64,000 bases of DNA from DATBAT01 sp963824805 (GCA_963824805.1 CAWGQZ010000029.1:1-64000); one strand, 5' to 3'. Shown: positions 36,001-46,736, numbered from the stretch's first letter. Notes: generated by a model not told the origin, from the sequence alone. Numbers and translations: made by a program.

Positions 36001-36519
36001 CTACTCTCGTTCGACCATGACGACTTTGTCGACGTTATCTACTTCTCTCAACTGAACTTTGATGATCTCTTTCGCCGTGGTCTGCACTTTGCGGCCGACA
36101 AATGTGGCTTCGATGGGGAGCTCGCGATGGCCACGATCGATCAATACGCAGAGCTGTACCTTGCGCGGGCGACCGTGCTTGAACAAGGCATCCATGGCGG
36201 CACGGGTAGTGCGTCCGGTGTAGAGAACGTCGTCGACCAGAATGATGTCCATGCCGGCAATCGAGAACGAAAACTCCGTCTTTTGCACAATCGGCTTCGG
36301 CCCAAGAGTCGACAGGTCGTCGCGGTACAGCGTGATATCGAGCGTGCCTACCGGCACCGGTTTCTTTTCGATCCGGCGGATGATCTCGGCCAGGCGTTGC
36401 GCTATGGGCACGCCGCGCTGGCGGATCCCGACCAGTCCCAGATTCTCGGCTCCGTTATCTTTTTCGATGATTTCATGCGCCAGGCGCACCAGGGTCCGCT
36501 CGATTTCCGAGGCGGACAT
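36001..36519 (-). CDS. pyrR: bifunctional pyr operon regulator/uracil phosphoribosyltransferase PyrR
   Basis: In many bacteria PyrR binds pyr mRNA with UMP to attenuate the operon and also has uracil phosphoribosyltransferase activity. The PRPP loop is IILVDDVLYTGRTTRAAMD; other family blocks are LVGIRQRGVPIAQRLA and PVPVGTLDITLYRDDL. I choose MSASEIERTLVRLAHEI (36519) because similarity starts there and GGGAGAAG stands upstream; an ATG at 36588 would add 23 unlike-family residues. First gene of the pyr operon. I could not identify a PyrR binding hairpin. Confidence 0.88.
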   Translation of the reverse strand: MSASEIERTLVRLAHEIIEKDNGAENLGLVGIRQRGVPIAQRLAEIIRRIEKKPVPVGTLDITLYRDDLSTLGPKPIVQKTEFSFSIAGMDIILVDDVLYTGRTTRAAMDALFKHGRPRKVQLCVLIDRGHRELPIEATFVGRKVQTTAKEIIKVQLREVDNVDKVVMVERE

Positions 36520-36686
36520 GAGCTGAGACTTCTCCCGGAGATGGGGGTTTTGTGCCGATGATTTTGCAGACATGGAACGCTGAATCATACGTGGGGTTGG
36601 TGTTTTGGGGCAAGGGGATGGAACTCACTCCGTGGAACTCAGGTCCCGCCGGTGGTTATGGTCGTGCATAGCGCAAACTCGAACCC

Positions 36687-36722
36687 CTAACCGCAGAGGC
36701 CACAGATTACACAGAGGACTGG
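36687..36722. repeat. dispersed intergenic repeat that supplies a stop codon
   Basis: The stretch ctaaccgcagaggccacaga and ttacacagagga belongs to the cagaggacacag word family. It overlaps the end of the carbonic-anhydrase-like gene: its last codons (Ser-Ser-Val) and TAA stop come from the repeat. Confidence 0.4.
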
Positions 36723-37231
36723 CGCTCCTGCCGGTAGGACTCTTTATAGCCCAGGTAATTGTTGGCGTAACGCATGATCGATTCTGCGTCTTTTTGTTCC
36801 AGCTTGCGGACGAACCGGCCTGGGGAGCCCATCCATAGCGATTCGGGCTCGACGATGGTTCTCTCGGGGATTAGGGTTCCGGCTGCGATGATGGAGCCTG
36901 CCCCAATACGGGCTCCATTGAGGATGATTGAGCCCATGCCGATCAGGCAGCGATCTTCGATGGTGCATCCATGCAGGACGACGGTATGTCCCACGGTGAC
37001 GTACTCGCCCAGATGCACCCCGTACTGCTCTTTCATTCCGTGGAGGACACTGCAATCCTGAACGTTGGAGTTGGCGCCGACGCGGATGGAGTGCACGTCG
37101 CCGCGCAGAACGGCGTTCATCCAGATGCTGGCGTTCTCGCCGAGGACTACATCTCCAATGATTTGGGCAGAGTCGTCTATGTAGCAGGAGGCTGGGATGG
37201 TGGGCCGGGTGCCTTGATAGGAACGAATCAT
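36707..37231 (-). CDS. gamma-carbonic anhydrase-like hexapeptide-repeat protein
   Basis: Left-handed beta-helix trimer protein of the gamma-CA/YrdA/PaaY family. The three zinc-site histidines are in VLRGDVHSIRVG, SVLHGMK and VGHTVVLHG; hexapeptide repeats run from about residue 25 to 135 and a C-terminal helix follows. I start at MIRSYQGTRPTIP (37231), 24 codons inside the open frame. 174 aa. Many family members lack carbonic anhydrase activity, so the function stays broad. Confidence 0.87.
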   Translation of the reverse strand: MIRSYQGTRPTIPASCYIDDSAQIIGDVVLGENASIWMNAVLRGDVHSIRVGANSNVQDCSVLHGMKEQYGVHLGEYVTVGHTVVLHGCTIEDRCLIGMGSIILNGARIGAGSIIAAGTLIPERTIVEPESLWMGSPGRFVRKLEQKDAESIMRYANNYLGYKESYRQERQSSV

Positions 37232-37390
37232 ATATTTGAAAAAATAACACGAGGAGCATTTAGGGCGGAGGTAGCATCCAGGCTGCCCTCCTCCTTCTGG
37301 CAAAGGTTCGCTCTGTCATCCCGACGAAGGCTTAGGGTTGGAAAGAGTGGGATTGATGAGGAAATAAATCGTTGTGGGGAGGAGCCAACC

Positions 37391-39073
37391 CTAATTTTTT
37401 GGCAGCATCTCTTTGCCCTTGATTCCCTCGCCTTCGACCACCGTATAAATGAAATCGGAGGGCACCTCGCGCAGGGTCTCCACCTTCCCGCTGGGCCAGC
37501 GGATTGTGACTTCATCCATCTTTGATTCCTGTGCCAAGCCAAAATGCAAGCGGGGATCGTTGCTGGAAAGATAACTGCCCCCGGCTCGCACTTCATTCAT
37601 TTGCGTCAGCTTGCCGGCTTTGACGCTCACTCGACTGCCGATGGCCATGCGGTTGCTCTTGCTTCCCACCAGCTTGAAGAGCACCCGGTGATTTTGATTC
37701 CCGCTTTGATTGATGAGCAGCGTTGGCGTCTTACCGATATTCATGATCAGGACATCGACTTGGCCATCGTTATTGACGTCGCCGAAGGCAGCGCCGCGCT
37801 GCGAGCCGGCTTCGATGCTTGCGAGCGAACTTGAAACGTCATTGAAAGTGCCGTCCTTTGCATTACGGAATAGCAGGATAGGCTCCTGGTAGCGGGCCGC
37901 GCCTGGGATGCTATCCATCTGCGGATAGACATGGCCGTTCACAGCCAGGATGTCGAGCCAGCCGTCGTTATCCATGTCGAAGAATGCGGTGCCCCAACCA
38001 ACGGGAAGGAAGGTCGGCTGGGCAAGCTTCGCCCGCCAACTGATGTCTTCGAAGCCGTCTGCTCCAAGATTGTGATAGAGCGTGTCGGCCTGCTCGGTGA
38101 AGTTGGTGACGAAAATTGATAGCCGGCCTTCGTTCAGATAATCGCCGAAATCGACCCCCATCGAACCCTGTTCGAGACCGTCTCCGCTGAGCGCAGCCCC
38201 TCCCAGCATGGCGGTGTCTTCGAAGGTGCCGTCGTGCTTGTTGCGGTAGAGGTAGTTGGGTCCGGCATCGTTGGCGACGTAGAGATCGGGCCAGCCGTCG
38301 TTGTCGTAATCTCCCCAGACCACGCCCAGGCCGTAGCGGTGCTTCGGATCGCTGACGCCGGCCTTTTCGGAGACGTCTTCGAACTTGCCGTTGCCCAGAT
38401 TGCGAAACAGAAAGTCGGACTCACCTTGCATTCCCCACGGTCCGCACTGCACCAGGATTCCCTTGAAGCGGCAATTCTTCTCATCGCTGCCGAAGACCGG
38501 CAGGTTGTTCATGTCGAAATGGACGTAGCGGGAGACGAAGAGATCAACTTTGCCGTCGCCATCGTAGTCGGCCCAGGCAGCGCCGGTGCTGAAGCCGCCG
38601 ACGGCGAGTCCGGCTTTATCGGTGACGTCTTCAAATTTGCAGTTGCCAAGATTATGGTAGAGCGCGTTCCCGCCGAAGCCGGTGACGTAAATGTCAGGCA
38701 GGCCGTCATTGTCGTAGTCGGCAACGGCCACTCCCATGCCCCAACCTTTGTGGGTCAAGCCTGTCGAGGCGGTGATGTCTTTGAATTTGAGATTGGCTTC
38801 CTGATGGTAGAGCGTAATCAGCGGATCGCCGCCTTGTTTGAAGCGCTCGATGGTGGATCCGTTCACCGTAATGATGTCGAGCTTGCCGTCATTGTCGCAG
38901 TCAATGAATCCAACACCGCCACTCATGGATTCGACAATGTAACGTTTTTCGGCGGAGGAAATGTGGGAGACGGTGAGGCCCGCAGATTTAGCGGATTCGC
39001 GAAATTTAGGAGTTTGGGCAGAAGCAACAACGGATGCCAGCAAAAATATCAACACCCAATGTGGGACGGACAT
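37391..39073 (-). CDS. CRTAC1 family secreted protein with FG-GAP/VCBS repeats and UnbV domain
   Basis: Signal peptide (MSVPHWVLIFLLASVVASAQ), then a beta-propeller of FG-GAP repeats, many with a calcium-loop DxDNDGxxD (CDNDGKLDI, DYDNDGLPDI, DYDGDGKVDL, DYDNDGWPDL, DMDNDGWLDI, DVNNDGQVDV), then the ASPIC/UnbV domain near the C-terminus (GSRVSVKAG, MNEVRAGGSYLSSNDPRLHFGL). 560 aa. Probably an extracellular or periplasmic binding protein; the partner is unknown. These proteins are numerous in Acidobacteriota. Confidence 0.87.
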   Translation of the reverse strand: MSVPHWVLIFLLASVVASAQTPKFRESAKSAGLTVSHISSAEKRYIVESMSGGVGFIDCDNDGKLDIITVNGSTIERFKQGGDPLITLYHQEANLKFKDITASTGLTHKGWGMGVAVADYDNDGLPDIYVTGFGGNALYHNLGNCKFEDVTDKAGLAVGGFSTGAAWADYDGDGKVDLFVSRYVHFDMNNLPVFGSDEKNCRFKGILVQCGPWGMQGESDFLFRNLGNGKFEDVSEKAGVSDPKHRYGLGVVWGDYDNDGWPDLYVANDAGPNYLYRNKHDGTFEDTAMLGGAALSGDGLEQGSMGVDFGDYLNEGRLSIFVTNFTEQADTLYHNLGADGFEDISWRAKLAQPTFLPVGWGTAFFDMDNDGWLDILAVNGHVYPQMDSIPGAARYQEPILLFRNAKDGTFNDVSSSLASIEAGSQRGAAFGDVNNDGQVDVLIMNIGKTPTLLINQSGNQNHRVLFKLVGSKSNRMAIGSRVSVKAGKLTQMNEVRAGGSYLSSNDPRLHFGLAQESKMDEVTIRWPSGKVETLREVPSDFIYTVVEGEGIKGKEMLPKN

Positions 39074-39165
39074 TCCTGTCCGCCTGCTTAAATAGGCAAA
39101 CACTCATTTACTATAGCGGGTTTGCCTGATGGGGGAACTCGCGTACGGGGCGATCTGGGGTTCAA

Positions 39166-40248
39166 TTACCGCACCGGGTTCCCGTCAAAGCATTCATCCA
39201 CGAATCTGGAAGTGAAGCGATCCCTGACGCCGTTTGGGACTGCATTTTTGTCAATTTGTTTGAACTCGAACTTTACGCTGCCGTCCTCCGCGCCAGCCGT
39301 CGCGAGCAAGTAACCGTAGACATATTCTTTGTAATCCCTGGCATCCGAATGATTCGGGGGCAGGGGATATCGTACGGCTCCTGCCGTTCCCACGATCCAG
39401 CCGGGCAGCACCCCTCCATTGGTTCGCCAGTGGTCAGTGTTGAAAATCCCGTCCATAAAGAAATGGGAGTGGCTGGCAAGCACGTATACGTTCTTGTGCG
39501 ATTCATTCCGAAGGCGCAGTAGGTCCTGGTAGACCCGGCGGCCGCTGGCGGCGCCTTCAGTCCACTCATTCATGCTGTGCCCCGAGGAAATGCTGTCCGG
39601 CAGAGCGGCGTGCATGCCGACAATCACGGTTCGAATCGTCGGGTCACCTGTGTCACGGGCGAGTAACGCCTCGACCCATTTCATCTGCTCCGCGTCGAAC
39701 TGGTCATGAGTAGCGTTGTCCAGATTGATGAAGTCGATGCCGCGCTCCACCCAGTGATAGTAGGCGTGCAGCTTGTGGTCTTTGGGATCGTCCTTCAACC
39801 GCTGTTCACGCAATACGGGACTATCCAGCCAGTCGGCGAATTGGATCAAAAAATCCGCGCGGGTCTTCGGTGGGGTGGTCTCGTGATTGCCAATTCCCAG
39901 AAAAAAAGGCATCGTGCCGAATGGCGCGATCTGGTTTTCAATGAAATCGTTCCATGCCTGGTTTTCGTAGTCGATAATTGAGAGCGGTTTGGGCTGTCCG
40001 GATGCCAGTTGCTTGAAGTCCTGGTCGAAATCGTAAATAGCGCGCAGGTCGCCCAGGTGCCAATAAAATTCCGCGCGGTTGCGCGAAGCTCCTTCCGCGA
40101 TCGTAGGCATCACGACGTCTCCGCAGTTGCGGGAATCTCCCGAAACCGCAAAACGCCACGTCGCGGTCTGCGCAAAACTCGCAGAAAGCATACACAAAAG
40201 CAGGACTGGAATCAGTTTCAACAAGCGCCACCTCGGGCAACGCGTCAT
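39166..40248 (-). CDS. secreted metallophosphoesterase
   Basis: Signal peptide (LLKLIPVLLLCMLSASFAQ) followed by a calcineurin-type phosphoesterase fold: FAVSGDSRNCGD, YWHLGDLRAI, GIGNHETT, VIVGMHAALP and VLASHSHFFMD provide the metal ligands in family order. 360 aa. The ATG overlaps the stop of the RND pump gene in an ATGA, so it may be co-translated with the efflux operon, but there is no clear functional link. Confidence 0.85.
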   Translation of the reverse strand: MTRCPRWRLLKLIPVLLLCMLSASFAQTATWRFAVSGDSRNCGDVVMPTIAEGASRNRAEFYWHLGDLRAIYDFDQDFKQLASGQPKPLSIIDYENQAWNDFIENQIAPFGTMPFFLGIGNHETTPPKTRADFLIQFADWLDSPVLREQRLKDDPKDHKLHAYYHWVERGIDFINLDNATHDQFDAEQMKWVEALLARDTGDPTIRTVIVGMHAALPDSISSGHSMNEWTEGAASGRRVYQDLLRLRNESHKNVYVLASHSHFFMDGIFNTDHWRTNGGVLPGWIVGTAGAVRYPLPPNHSDARDYKEYVYGYLLATAGAEDGSVKFEFKQIDKNAVPNGVRDRFTSRFVDECFDGNPVR

Positions 40249-43200
40249 TCTAATGGCGCCGGCTTCTTTTCTCCATGTCCGCGTTCGCGCCAGCCTTCGA
40301 TGATGAGGTAGAGAACCGGGATGAAGAATAAGTTCAGCACCGTTGACATGATCATCCCGCCGAAGACCGTGGTTCCTACCGAGTGACGCCCTTCTTGGCC
40401 GGCGCCGTGCGCCAGCATCAAGGGCACCACGCCGAGAATGAAGGCAAACGAAGTCATCAAGATGGGCCGCAGCCGGATGCGGGCCGCCTCGACAGCGGCT
40501 TCGATCAGGGGCATTCCCCGGCTGCGCAATTGCTCGGCGAACTCGACAATAAGAATGGCGTTCTTGCTGGAGAGGCCGACCAGCATCACCAGTCCGATCT
40601 GGCAGTAAACGTCATTCTGTAACCCGCGCAGGGACTGCGCGCCAAGCGCCCCGAGCAGCGCCATCGGTACTGCCAGCAAAACGATGAACGGCAATACAAA
40701 GCTTTCATACTGAGCAGAGAGGGTCAGATAGACCACGACTACGCCTAATCCGAACAGGATCAAAGTAGTGCCGCCCGAGGCCAATTCTTCCAGCGATAAG
40801 CCAGTCCACTCGTAGCTGAAACCCTGGGGCAGCACTTTCTTGCTGATGTCTTCCATGGCCGCGATGGCCTGTCCCGAGCTGACACCCGGCGCGGGGGACC
40901 CGTCGAGTTCCGCCGAGCGGAACAGGTTGTAGTGGCTGATCACCTGAGGGGTCGCGGTTTGGGTAATGGTGATCAGGTTGTCCAGGGGAATCATCGAGCC
41001 CGAGTCGGAGCGGACGTAATACTGGCGAATGTAACTCGGGCTGGTCGCGAAATTCTTTGTCGGCTTGTACGTACACACGATAGGAGCGGTTATTGAAATC
41101 AAAATCATTGACATAAGCAGACCCCATGTAGACGCCCAGGGTGTCGGTGATTTGCTGTAGTGGAACGTGTAGGCTCTTGGCCTTTTCACGGTCGATGGTG
41201 ATCAGAAACTGCGGATCGTTCGAGGTGTAACTGGTGAACAAGCCGGTTAAATCTTTTCTGGAATTTCCTTCTCTCACCACAGCCTGGGCGGCGTTTGCCA
41301 GGTCATCCAGGGTGTGGCCGCCCTGGTCCTGGACTTCAAACGCAAAGCCGCCGAATTGTCCTAAGCCTTGCACCGCGGGCGGCAGGAAAGGAAACACTAG
41401 GGCGCCATTGATGCCGAACAGAGGGCCGCGTATGCGGTTCAGAACCGCTTCGGCCGAGTGCTCATCCGACTTGCGTTGTGAATACGGCTTCAAAGGCACG
41501 AATACAATGCCGCGGTTGGAAGCGTTGCCGGCAAAGCTAAAGCCACTGATGGCAAATACACCCTGCACTTCCGGGAGTTTCCCCACTACATCCTGAATCT
41601 GTTTCTCAATATTTCGCGTGTATTCGAGCGATGCTCCTGAAGGAGACTGAACGCTGATGATGAGATATCCCTGATCTTCATTAGGCACGAAGCCCTTAGG
41701 CACCCGCTGGAAGATCAGGTAGGTGAAGCCGAGACCAGCGAAGAATAATACGACAGCGATTACCCGGTAGCGGAGAAAAGCACGCAGGGAACGGCTATAG
41801 CCGTTAATGATTCCGCCGATAACTTTGTCCACGTTGCGGAAGAACCAGCCCTTCGTTCCGTGTCTTTTTCCCAGAAGGAGGGCGGAAAGCGCTGGGGTCA
41901 GAGTCAGCGCGTTAAAGGCGGAGATAGCGATGGAGAAGGCAATGGTCAGGGCGAATTGGCGAAACAGAATTCCAGTTGTGCCGGGGAAGAACGCCACGGG
42001 TACGAACACCGCGACCAGAACCAGTGACGTTGCGATCACCGCTCCTGCCACTTCCTTCATGGCAACCGAGGCAGCTTTGTGCGAGTCGTGCTCGCCTTCC
42101 TGAATGTGGCGCTCGATGTTTTCAATCACCACGATGGCGTCATCGACCACCAGGCCGGTGGCCAACGTGATTCCAAATAAGGTCAACGTATTGATGGAAA
42201 ATCCCAACAATTTAACGAAGGCGAAGGTGCCGATCAGCGAAACCGGAATGGTGATGGCCGGAATGACTGTGGTGCGCCAGTCTTCCAGAAATATGTAGAT
42301 AACAAGAATGACAAGGACGATGGCTTCGAGCAGCGTGCTGAGCACATCATAAATCGACTCACCGACAGCCTCGGTGGTATCGAAGGCGTTCTCGTAATAC
42401 ATCCCCGGGGGAAAACGTTTGGAAAGCCGTTCCAGTTCGATGAGAGCGAGACGGTCTACTTGGAGCGCATTGGCATTGGAGAGCTGAAGGATACCAATTC
42501 CAACCGAGTCGCGGCCGTTGTACATGAGGTTGGAGCCGTAATTTTCGGCTCCGAGTTCGGCACGGCCCACGTCTCTGAGGTGGACCAGGGTGCCATCGGC
42601 ATTGGTCTTGACGATGATGTTTTCAAACTGCGTGGTTTCCGATAGGCGGCCGACCGCCCGAACACTGATCTGAAAGTTCTGCCCGCTCTTTATCGGCGGC
42701 GCTCCCACCTGTCCGGCAGCAACCTCGACGTTCTGCTCCTGCAGGGCGGCAACGACGTCAGGCGCGGTCAAGCCGCGGCTGGCCATGCGCTCGGGATCGA
42801 GCCACAGCCGCATGGAAAATTTGCGTTCCCCGAAAATAATGACGTCGGCGACGCCAGGCACGCGCTTGAGAGCGTCCTTGACGTAGACGTCAAGGTAGTT
42901 GCTCATGAACAGCGTGTCGTAGCGGCCGTCGGAATAAACTGCCGCGCCGAATACGAAATCGTTGGAGGCTTTGGTGACGGTGATTCCAGTGGCCTTCACC
43001 GCATTGGGCAGACGGCCCTGGGCCTGGTTGACCCGGTTCTGAATATCGACGGCCGCGAGATCGGGGTCGCGAGAGAGGTTAAAGGTCGCAGTAATTGAAC
43101 TGATGCCGTCGTTGGTGCTGCTGGACTCGATGTACTTCATTCCCTCGGCGCCATTGATCTGCTCTTCCAGAGGGATGGTGACCGCAGTTTCCACCGTCTG

Positions 43201-43365
43201 CGCACTAGCGCCGATATAAGCGCTGGTTACGGATACCTGCGGCGGCGCCAGGATAGGAAACTGGGCGATAGGAAGTGTGGGGATCACAACCGCACCCGCC
43301 AAAATAATCAGCAGAGCGCAAACTGTTGCAAAAACCGGCCGTCTTATAAAGAAATCAACAAACAT
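40245..43365 (-). CDS. RND efflux pump inner-membrane protein (HAE1/AcrB type), frameshifted
   Basis: Proton-driven drug/hydrophobe exporter. N-terminus MFVDFFIRRPVFATV, proton-relay Asp pair in LVVDDAIVVIENIERH (helix 4) and Lys in SSKNAILIVEFAEQL (helix 10), two large periplasmic loops and 12 membrane helices. The frame changes at 41036-41041, where removing one C from a CCC joins FRDQPSYIRQYYVRSD. The span minus one base is 1040 codons (1039 aa), standard for AcrB. It follows the adaptor gene by 78 bases. No TolC-type gene in the window. Confidence 0.88.
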
Positions 43366-43443
43366 TGATTTTGGCTGTCGGCAATTTTTGAGGCGTTCTA
43401 TCCAAACAACTTGTTTATCACGAACGTGATCGAAGATCTGGTG

Positions 43444-44565
43444 TCAGGCCTGCGGCTGCACTGGCACTCCGTCGACCAGGAATTGCGTGCCGGAGACAAT
43501 CACTTTCTCGCCGGGCTTCAGGCCATTGACGACCACATAGTCGTTGCCAGTGATATCCCCGATTTGCAGCGCTCGCTGGTGCGCAACGGTTTTCCCCTGC
43601 TGGTCTTCCGCAACGAAGATGAAGTATTTCCCGCCTATGCGAGAAACCGCGAGCACCGGTACCACCGGCCCATCATGCGTCCCCCAGATCACGCGCGCAC
43701 GGGCAAATTGCGAGGTCCGCAAGGCGCCCTTGAGGTCGGGAATTTGCGCTTTTACCAGTACAGTCTGAGTAGTGTTGTCGACCTGCGGAGAGATAAACGT
43801 GATCTTGCTCCCGGCAATGTCTTTGCCGGTGTTATCTACAATCTGAACGGGTAGATTTCGCTTGAGCTGAGGGACCCGTTCAACGGGAACGTAAATGTAG
43901 GCTTCAAGACTTCCCGACTTGTCCACGGTAGTCAGAACCGTGGTGGTAGAAATCCGGTCCCCGACGCGCACCGGAATGTCCCCCACGGTTCCCGAAGTTG
44001 ACGCGGTCACCTTGTAATAGTGAAGTTGCACCGTCTCCTGCCGCACCTGGGCTTCCAGGGCTCTGATTTGGGCTTCGGCAGAATCCAGTGCCGATTTGGC
44101 TTGATCCAATTCCTGCTTGCTGGTGACCCCGCTGCTGTATAGACCGCTTGCCCGGGTATATTGCTGCCGGTCGAATTCAACCTCGGCGCGCTTCGCTGCC
44201 AACGTGTCTTCCTGGGTGCTGACTGTTGCCTGCTGCTTGGCTGGATCGATCTGCATCAGTGCCGTGCCGGGCATAACGCGATCACCGGAATGTACGTAGA
44301 TGGCGGTGATTTGGCCATCGACTTGGGGCATGATTACAGCCGAGTCACGTGATTTCAAGGTGGCCACATATTCGGTTGCATCCTGGATCGGAACTGCCTG
44401 CGCGACCTGGACTTTCACTGGAATGGCTTGGCCGGCCGCGGCCGGTGGTCCATTCGCGGCCTTGTTACCGCAGGCCGTTAGGCCTGCAACCGACAGGAGG
44501 ATCGCGAGGGGGAAGTGTCCCTTAGTGGTAAAAGGACTGTAAGTCATTCTTACCGTTGGTTTCAT
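43444..44565 (-). CDS. RND efflux periplasmic adaptor lipoprotein
   Basis: Membrane fusion protein joining the pump to an outer-membrane channel. A lipoprotein signal ends at LSVAGLTAC. Then come the lipoyl half (PQVDGQITAIYVHSGDRVMPG), an alpha-hairpin (about residues 100-165), the second lipoyl half (VTASTSGTVGDIPVRVGD), beta-barrel and membrane-proximal domains (LAVSRIGGKYFIFVAEDQQG). I start at MKPTVRMTYSP; an ATG six codons later is possible. First gene of the efflux operon. Confidence 0.87.
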   Translation of the reverse strand: MKPTVRMTYSPFTTKGHFPLAILLSVAGLTACGNKAANGPPAAAGQAIPVKVQVAQAVPIQDATEYVATLKSRDSAVIMPQVDGQITAIYVHSGDRVMPGTALMQIDPAKQQATVSTQEDTLAAKRAEVEFDRQQYTRASGLYSSGVTSKQELDQAKSALDSAEAQIRALEAQVRQETVQLHYYKVTASTSGTVGDIPVRVGDRISTTTVLTTVDKSGSLEAYIYVPVERVPQLKRNLPVQIVDNTGKDIAGSKITFISPQVDNTTQTVLVKAQIPDLKGALRTSQFARARVIWGTHDGPVVPVLAVSRIGGKYFIFVAEDQQGKTVAHQRALQIGDITGNDYVVVNGLKPGEKVIVSGTQFLVDGVPVQPQA

Positions 44566-44741
44566 CGAACCAACACTAGCATAGAGGCGCGATCCGCGCG
44601 CCCGCCATAACACTAAGGGTGATCAGGATTTATTGGGACGTCCAGGTTGGAGCTGAACTCTAGAGGAAAAGCTTCGAGACTTGGGCTCATTCCCTGGAGG
44701 ACGCGATGAGGACTCCGCGAGGAAGGGAACTTTTACTTGAA

Positions 44742-44849
44742 CTAGCGCTTACGGGGCCGGGCCACGGTCTCGAGTCGCCGCTCTTCATTGGCGACAGCGA
44801 AGTACAAAATACCGAAGGCCAGCACAACGCCTGCCGCAATGATTGCCAT
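44742..44849 (-). CDS. 35-aa single-span membrane peptide
   Basis: Short gene of 35 codons: MAIIAAGVVLAFGILYFAVA is a hydrophobic helix, followed by NEERRLETVARPRKR, a charged tail predicted cytoplasmic. GGAG stands nine bases before the ATG. Resembles in layout small subunits of membrane complexes but no family is recognised. It is isolated: 176 bases upstream of the adaptor gene in the same direction. Flanks 44850-45059 show no gene. Confidence 0.5.
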   Translation of the reverse strand: MAIIAAGVVLAFGILYFAVANEERRLETVARPRKR

Positions 44850-45059
44850 AGGTTTTGCTCCGAGATGGCTAATTTAGCCTCCAGGCATTGACTGCTCAAG
44901 TCACCAAGGTGTGGTTGCTGGTACTACCACTCCCGTGCCATTGCACTGGTTAGAGCGGATTCAGGCCGCACTATGAAGGTGGGAGGCCTAGCATCGCTTT
45001 CCCGATTTTGATCCAGTTCCGAAAGAAACCGGTTTCGCGGATGCTAAATTAGTTTCGCC

Positions 45060-46097
45060 ATGAAACCCCTGCGCAGCTTTGCCAGCGACAACAATGCCAG
45101 TGTCCATCCAGAAATCATGCAGGCGATTGCCGCCGCCAACGTGGGTCATACCGTCGCCTACGGTGATGACCGCTATACCCGGTCCGCGCTGCGCAAGATC
45201 GAGAAGGAGTTCGGGGCGGAAACGCAGGCCTTCATGGTGTTCAACGGCACGGGGGCAAACGTACTAAGCTTGAGCGCACTTACATCGTCTTACCATGCCG
45301 TCATCTGCGCCGAGGGAGCCCACATTTATGTGGACGAGTGCGGCGCCCCCGAGAAACATACCGGCTGCAAACTAATTCCGATTGCCACCAAGAATGGGAA
45401 GCTTACGGTTGAGGCGGTAAACCACGCCTACCACGGCATCGACGATCCGCACCACGTGCAGCCCCGGGTGATTTCGATCACCCAGTCCACCGAGGTGGGA
45501 ACGGTCTACAAGCCGCATGAGATTAAGGCCTTGGCAAAATTCGCCCACGATAGAGAAATGTTTCTTCACCTGGACGGAGCCCGCATCGCAAACGCCGCGG
45601 CCAGCCTGAGAGTCTCATTGCGCCAGGCAACGCGCGATCTGGGAGTCGATGTTCTTTCGTTTGGAGGAACCAAGAATGGGGCGATGGGGGCGGAATGCGT
45701 GGTGATCTTCGACAAAGCCCTCGCCGTCGAATTTCTTTACTTGCGCAAACAAGGCATGCAGCTGTCGTCGAAGATGCGTTTCATCTCGGCCCAGTTCGAC
45801 GCTTTGCTGACTGACGATCTCTGGTTGCGGAATGCGGAGCATTCCAATCGTATGGCGAAGCTATTGGAGCGGGAACTGAAGAAGATTCCGCAGATTAAGA
45901 TCGCCTATCCGGTTGAAGCCAATGGAGTGTTCGCGGTCATTCCCCGCAGGGCCATTCACAAAATCAAGCAGCGATATTTCTTTTACATGTGGGACGACCA
46001 GCAGTCGATGGTGCGCTGGATGTGCTCGTTCGATACCACGGAGGACGATGTTCGGGAGTTTGCGGCATTTGTGGGGACGGCAGTCTCTGGGCGCTAG
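45060..46097 (+). CDS. ltaE: low-specificity threonine aldolase
   Basis: PLP enzyme cleaving beta-hydroxy amino acids to glycine and an aldehyde. Blocks: RSFASDNNASVHPEIMQAI, YGDDRYTRSALRKIE, FNGTGANVLSL, AHIYVDECGAPE, LHLDGARIANAAASL and the PLP lysine in SFGGTKNGAMGAE. 345 aa. A perfect palindrome GAAACCGGTTTC (45025-45036) lies 24 bases upstream and could be an operator, but no regulator is linked. Confidence 0.88.
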   Translation: MKPLRSFASDNNASVHPEIMQAIAAANVGHTVAYGDDRYTRSALRKIEKEFGAETQAFMVFNGTGANVLSLSALTSSYHAVICAEGAHIYVDECGAPEKHTGCKLIPIATKNGKLTVEAVNHAYHGIDDPHHVQPRVISITQSTEVGTVYKPHEIKALAKFAHDREMFLHLDGARIANAAASLRVSLRQATRDLGVDVLSFGGTKNGAMGAECVVIFDKALAVEFLYLRKQGMQLSSKMRFISAQFDALLTDDLWLRNAEHSNRMAKLLERELKKIPQIKIAYPVEANGVFAVIPRRAIHKIKQRYFFYMWDDQQSMVRWMCSFDTTEDDVREFAAFVGTAVSGR

Positions 46098-46285
46098 GCA
46101 CTAAGGCAACCATTAATGATGGCTGCCGTTCTAGCATCCGGAGGCCGCGACACTGCAGAGACGCAGCAAAGCCGCATCTCTGCACAACTCTCTTTGGTAA
46201 CCGCACCTATCTTGCCGCTTGCTTTTTGACCCTGCTTCTACTAATAAAGTGACACCACCCTTATCTCCGGATCCGAGGAGAGGTC

Positions 46286-46729
46286 ATGTATTGGAAGCGG
46301 TTCAAGCGCGCAGCAGTTGGTGTACTTTCATTCACCGTTTTGAGTCTTATCGCCGTGAGTCTTGTGAGTTGCGGACATGAGCAGCAGTTAACCGCGATCA
46401 CCATTCAGCCAGATACAGAGACCTTTGGCACGGCGGATATTCCGGTTGCTCTGGACGCGGGTTTGAGCGTCCAACTGAGGGCGATCGGCTCCTATATTCA
46501 TCCGCCCGTAACCAAGGACATCACCAACCAGGTAGTGTGGAAGTCGAGCGACGTTCAGATGGTAACGGTGGATGCAACAGGCATGCTCACGGCCACCGGT
46601 CAGACTTGTGGCACTACGCTGGTTACCGCGACCGTAACTACGAACCACAGTACGGGAAACATCGACTCGAGCGGGGCAATCGTGACCGGAACCATGACAG
46701 CCAACGTGGTGTGTAATACCACTCCCTAG
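46286..46729 (+). CDS. lipoprotein with a bacterial Ig-like domain
   Basis: Lipoprotein signal with lipobox LVSC at about residue 29, then one Ig-like (Big_2-type) domain with the typical text TAITIQPDTETF, LRAIGSYI, TNQVVWKSSDVQMVTVDATGMLTATGQTCGTTLVTATV. 147 aa. GAGGAG precedes the ATG. Secreted adhesion or structural role is the usual guess for this fold; nothing narrower can be said. Confidence 0.75.
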   Translation: MYWKRFKRAAVGVLSFTVLSLIAVSLVSCGHEQQLTAITIQPDTETFGTADIPVALDAGLSVQLRAIGSYIHPPVTKDITNQVVWKSSDVQMVTVDATGMLTATGQTCGTTLVTATVTTNHSTGNIDSSGAIVTGTMTANVVCNTTP

Positions 46730-46736
46730 TTGGGGT

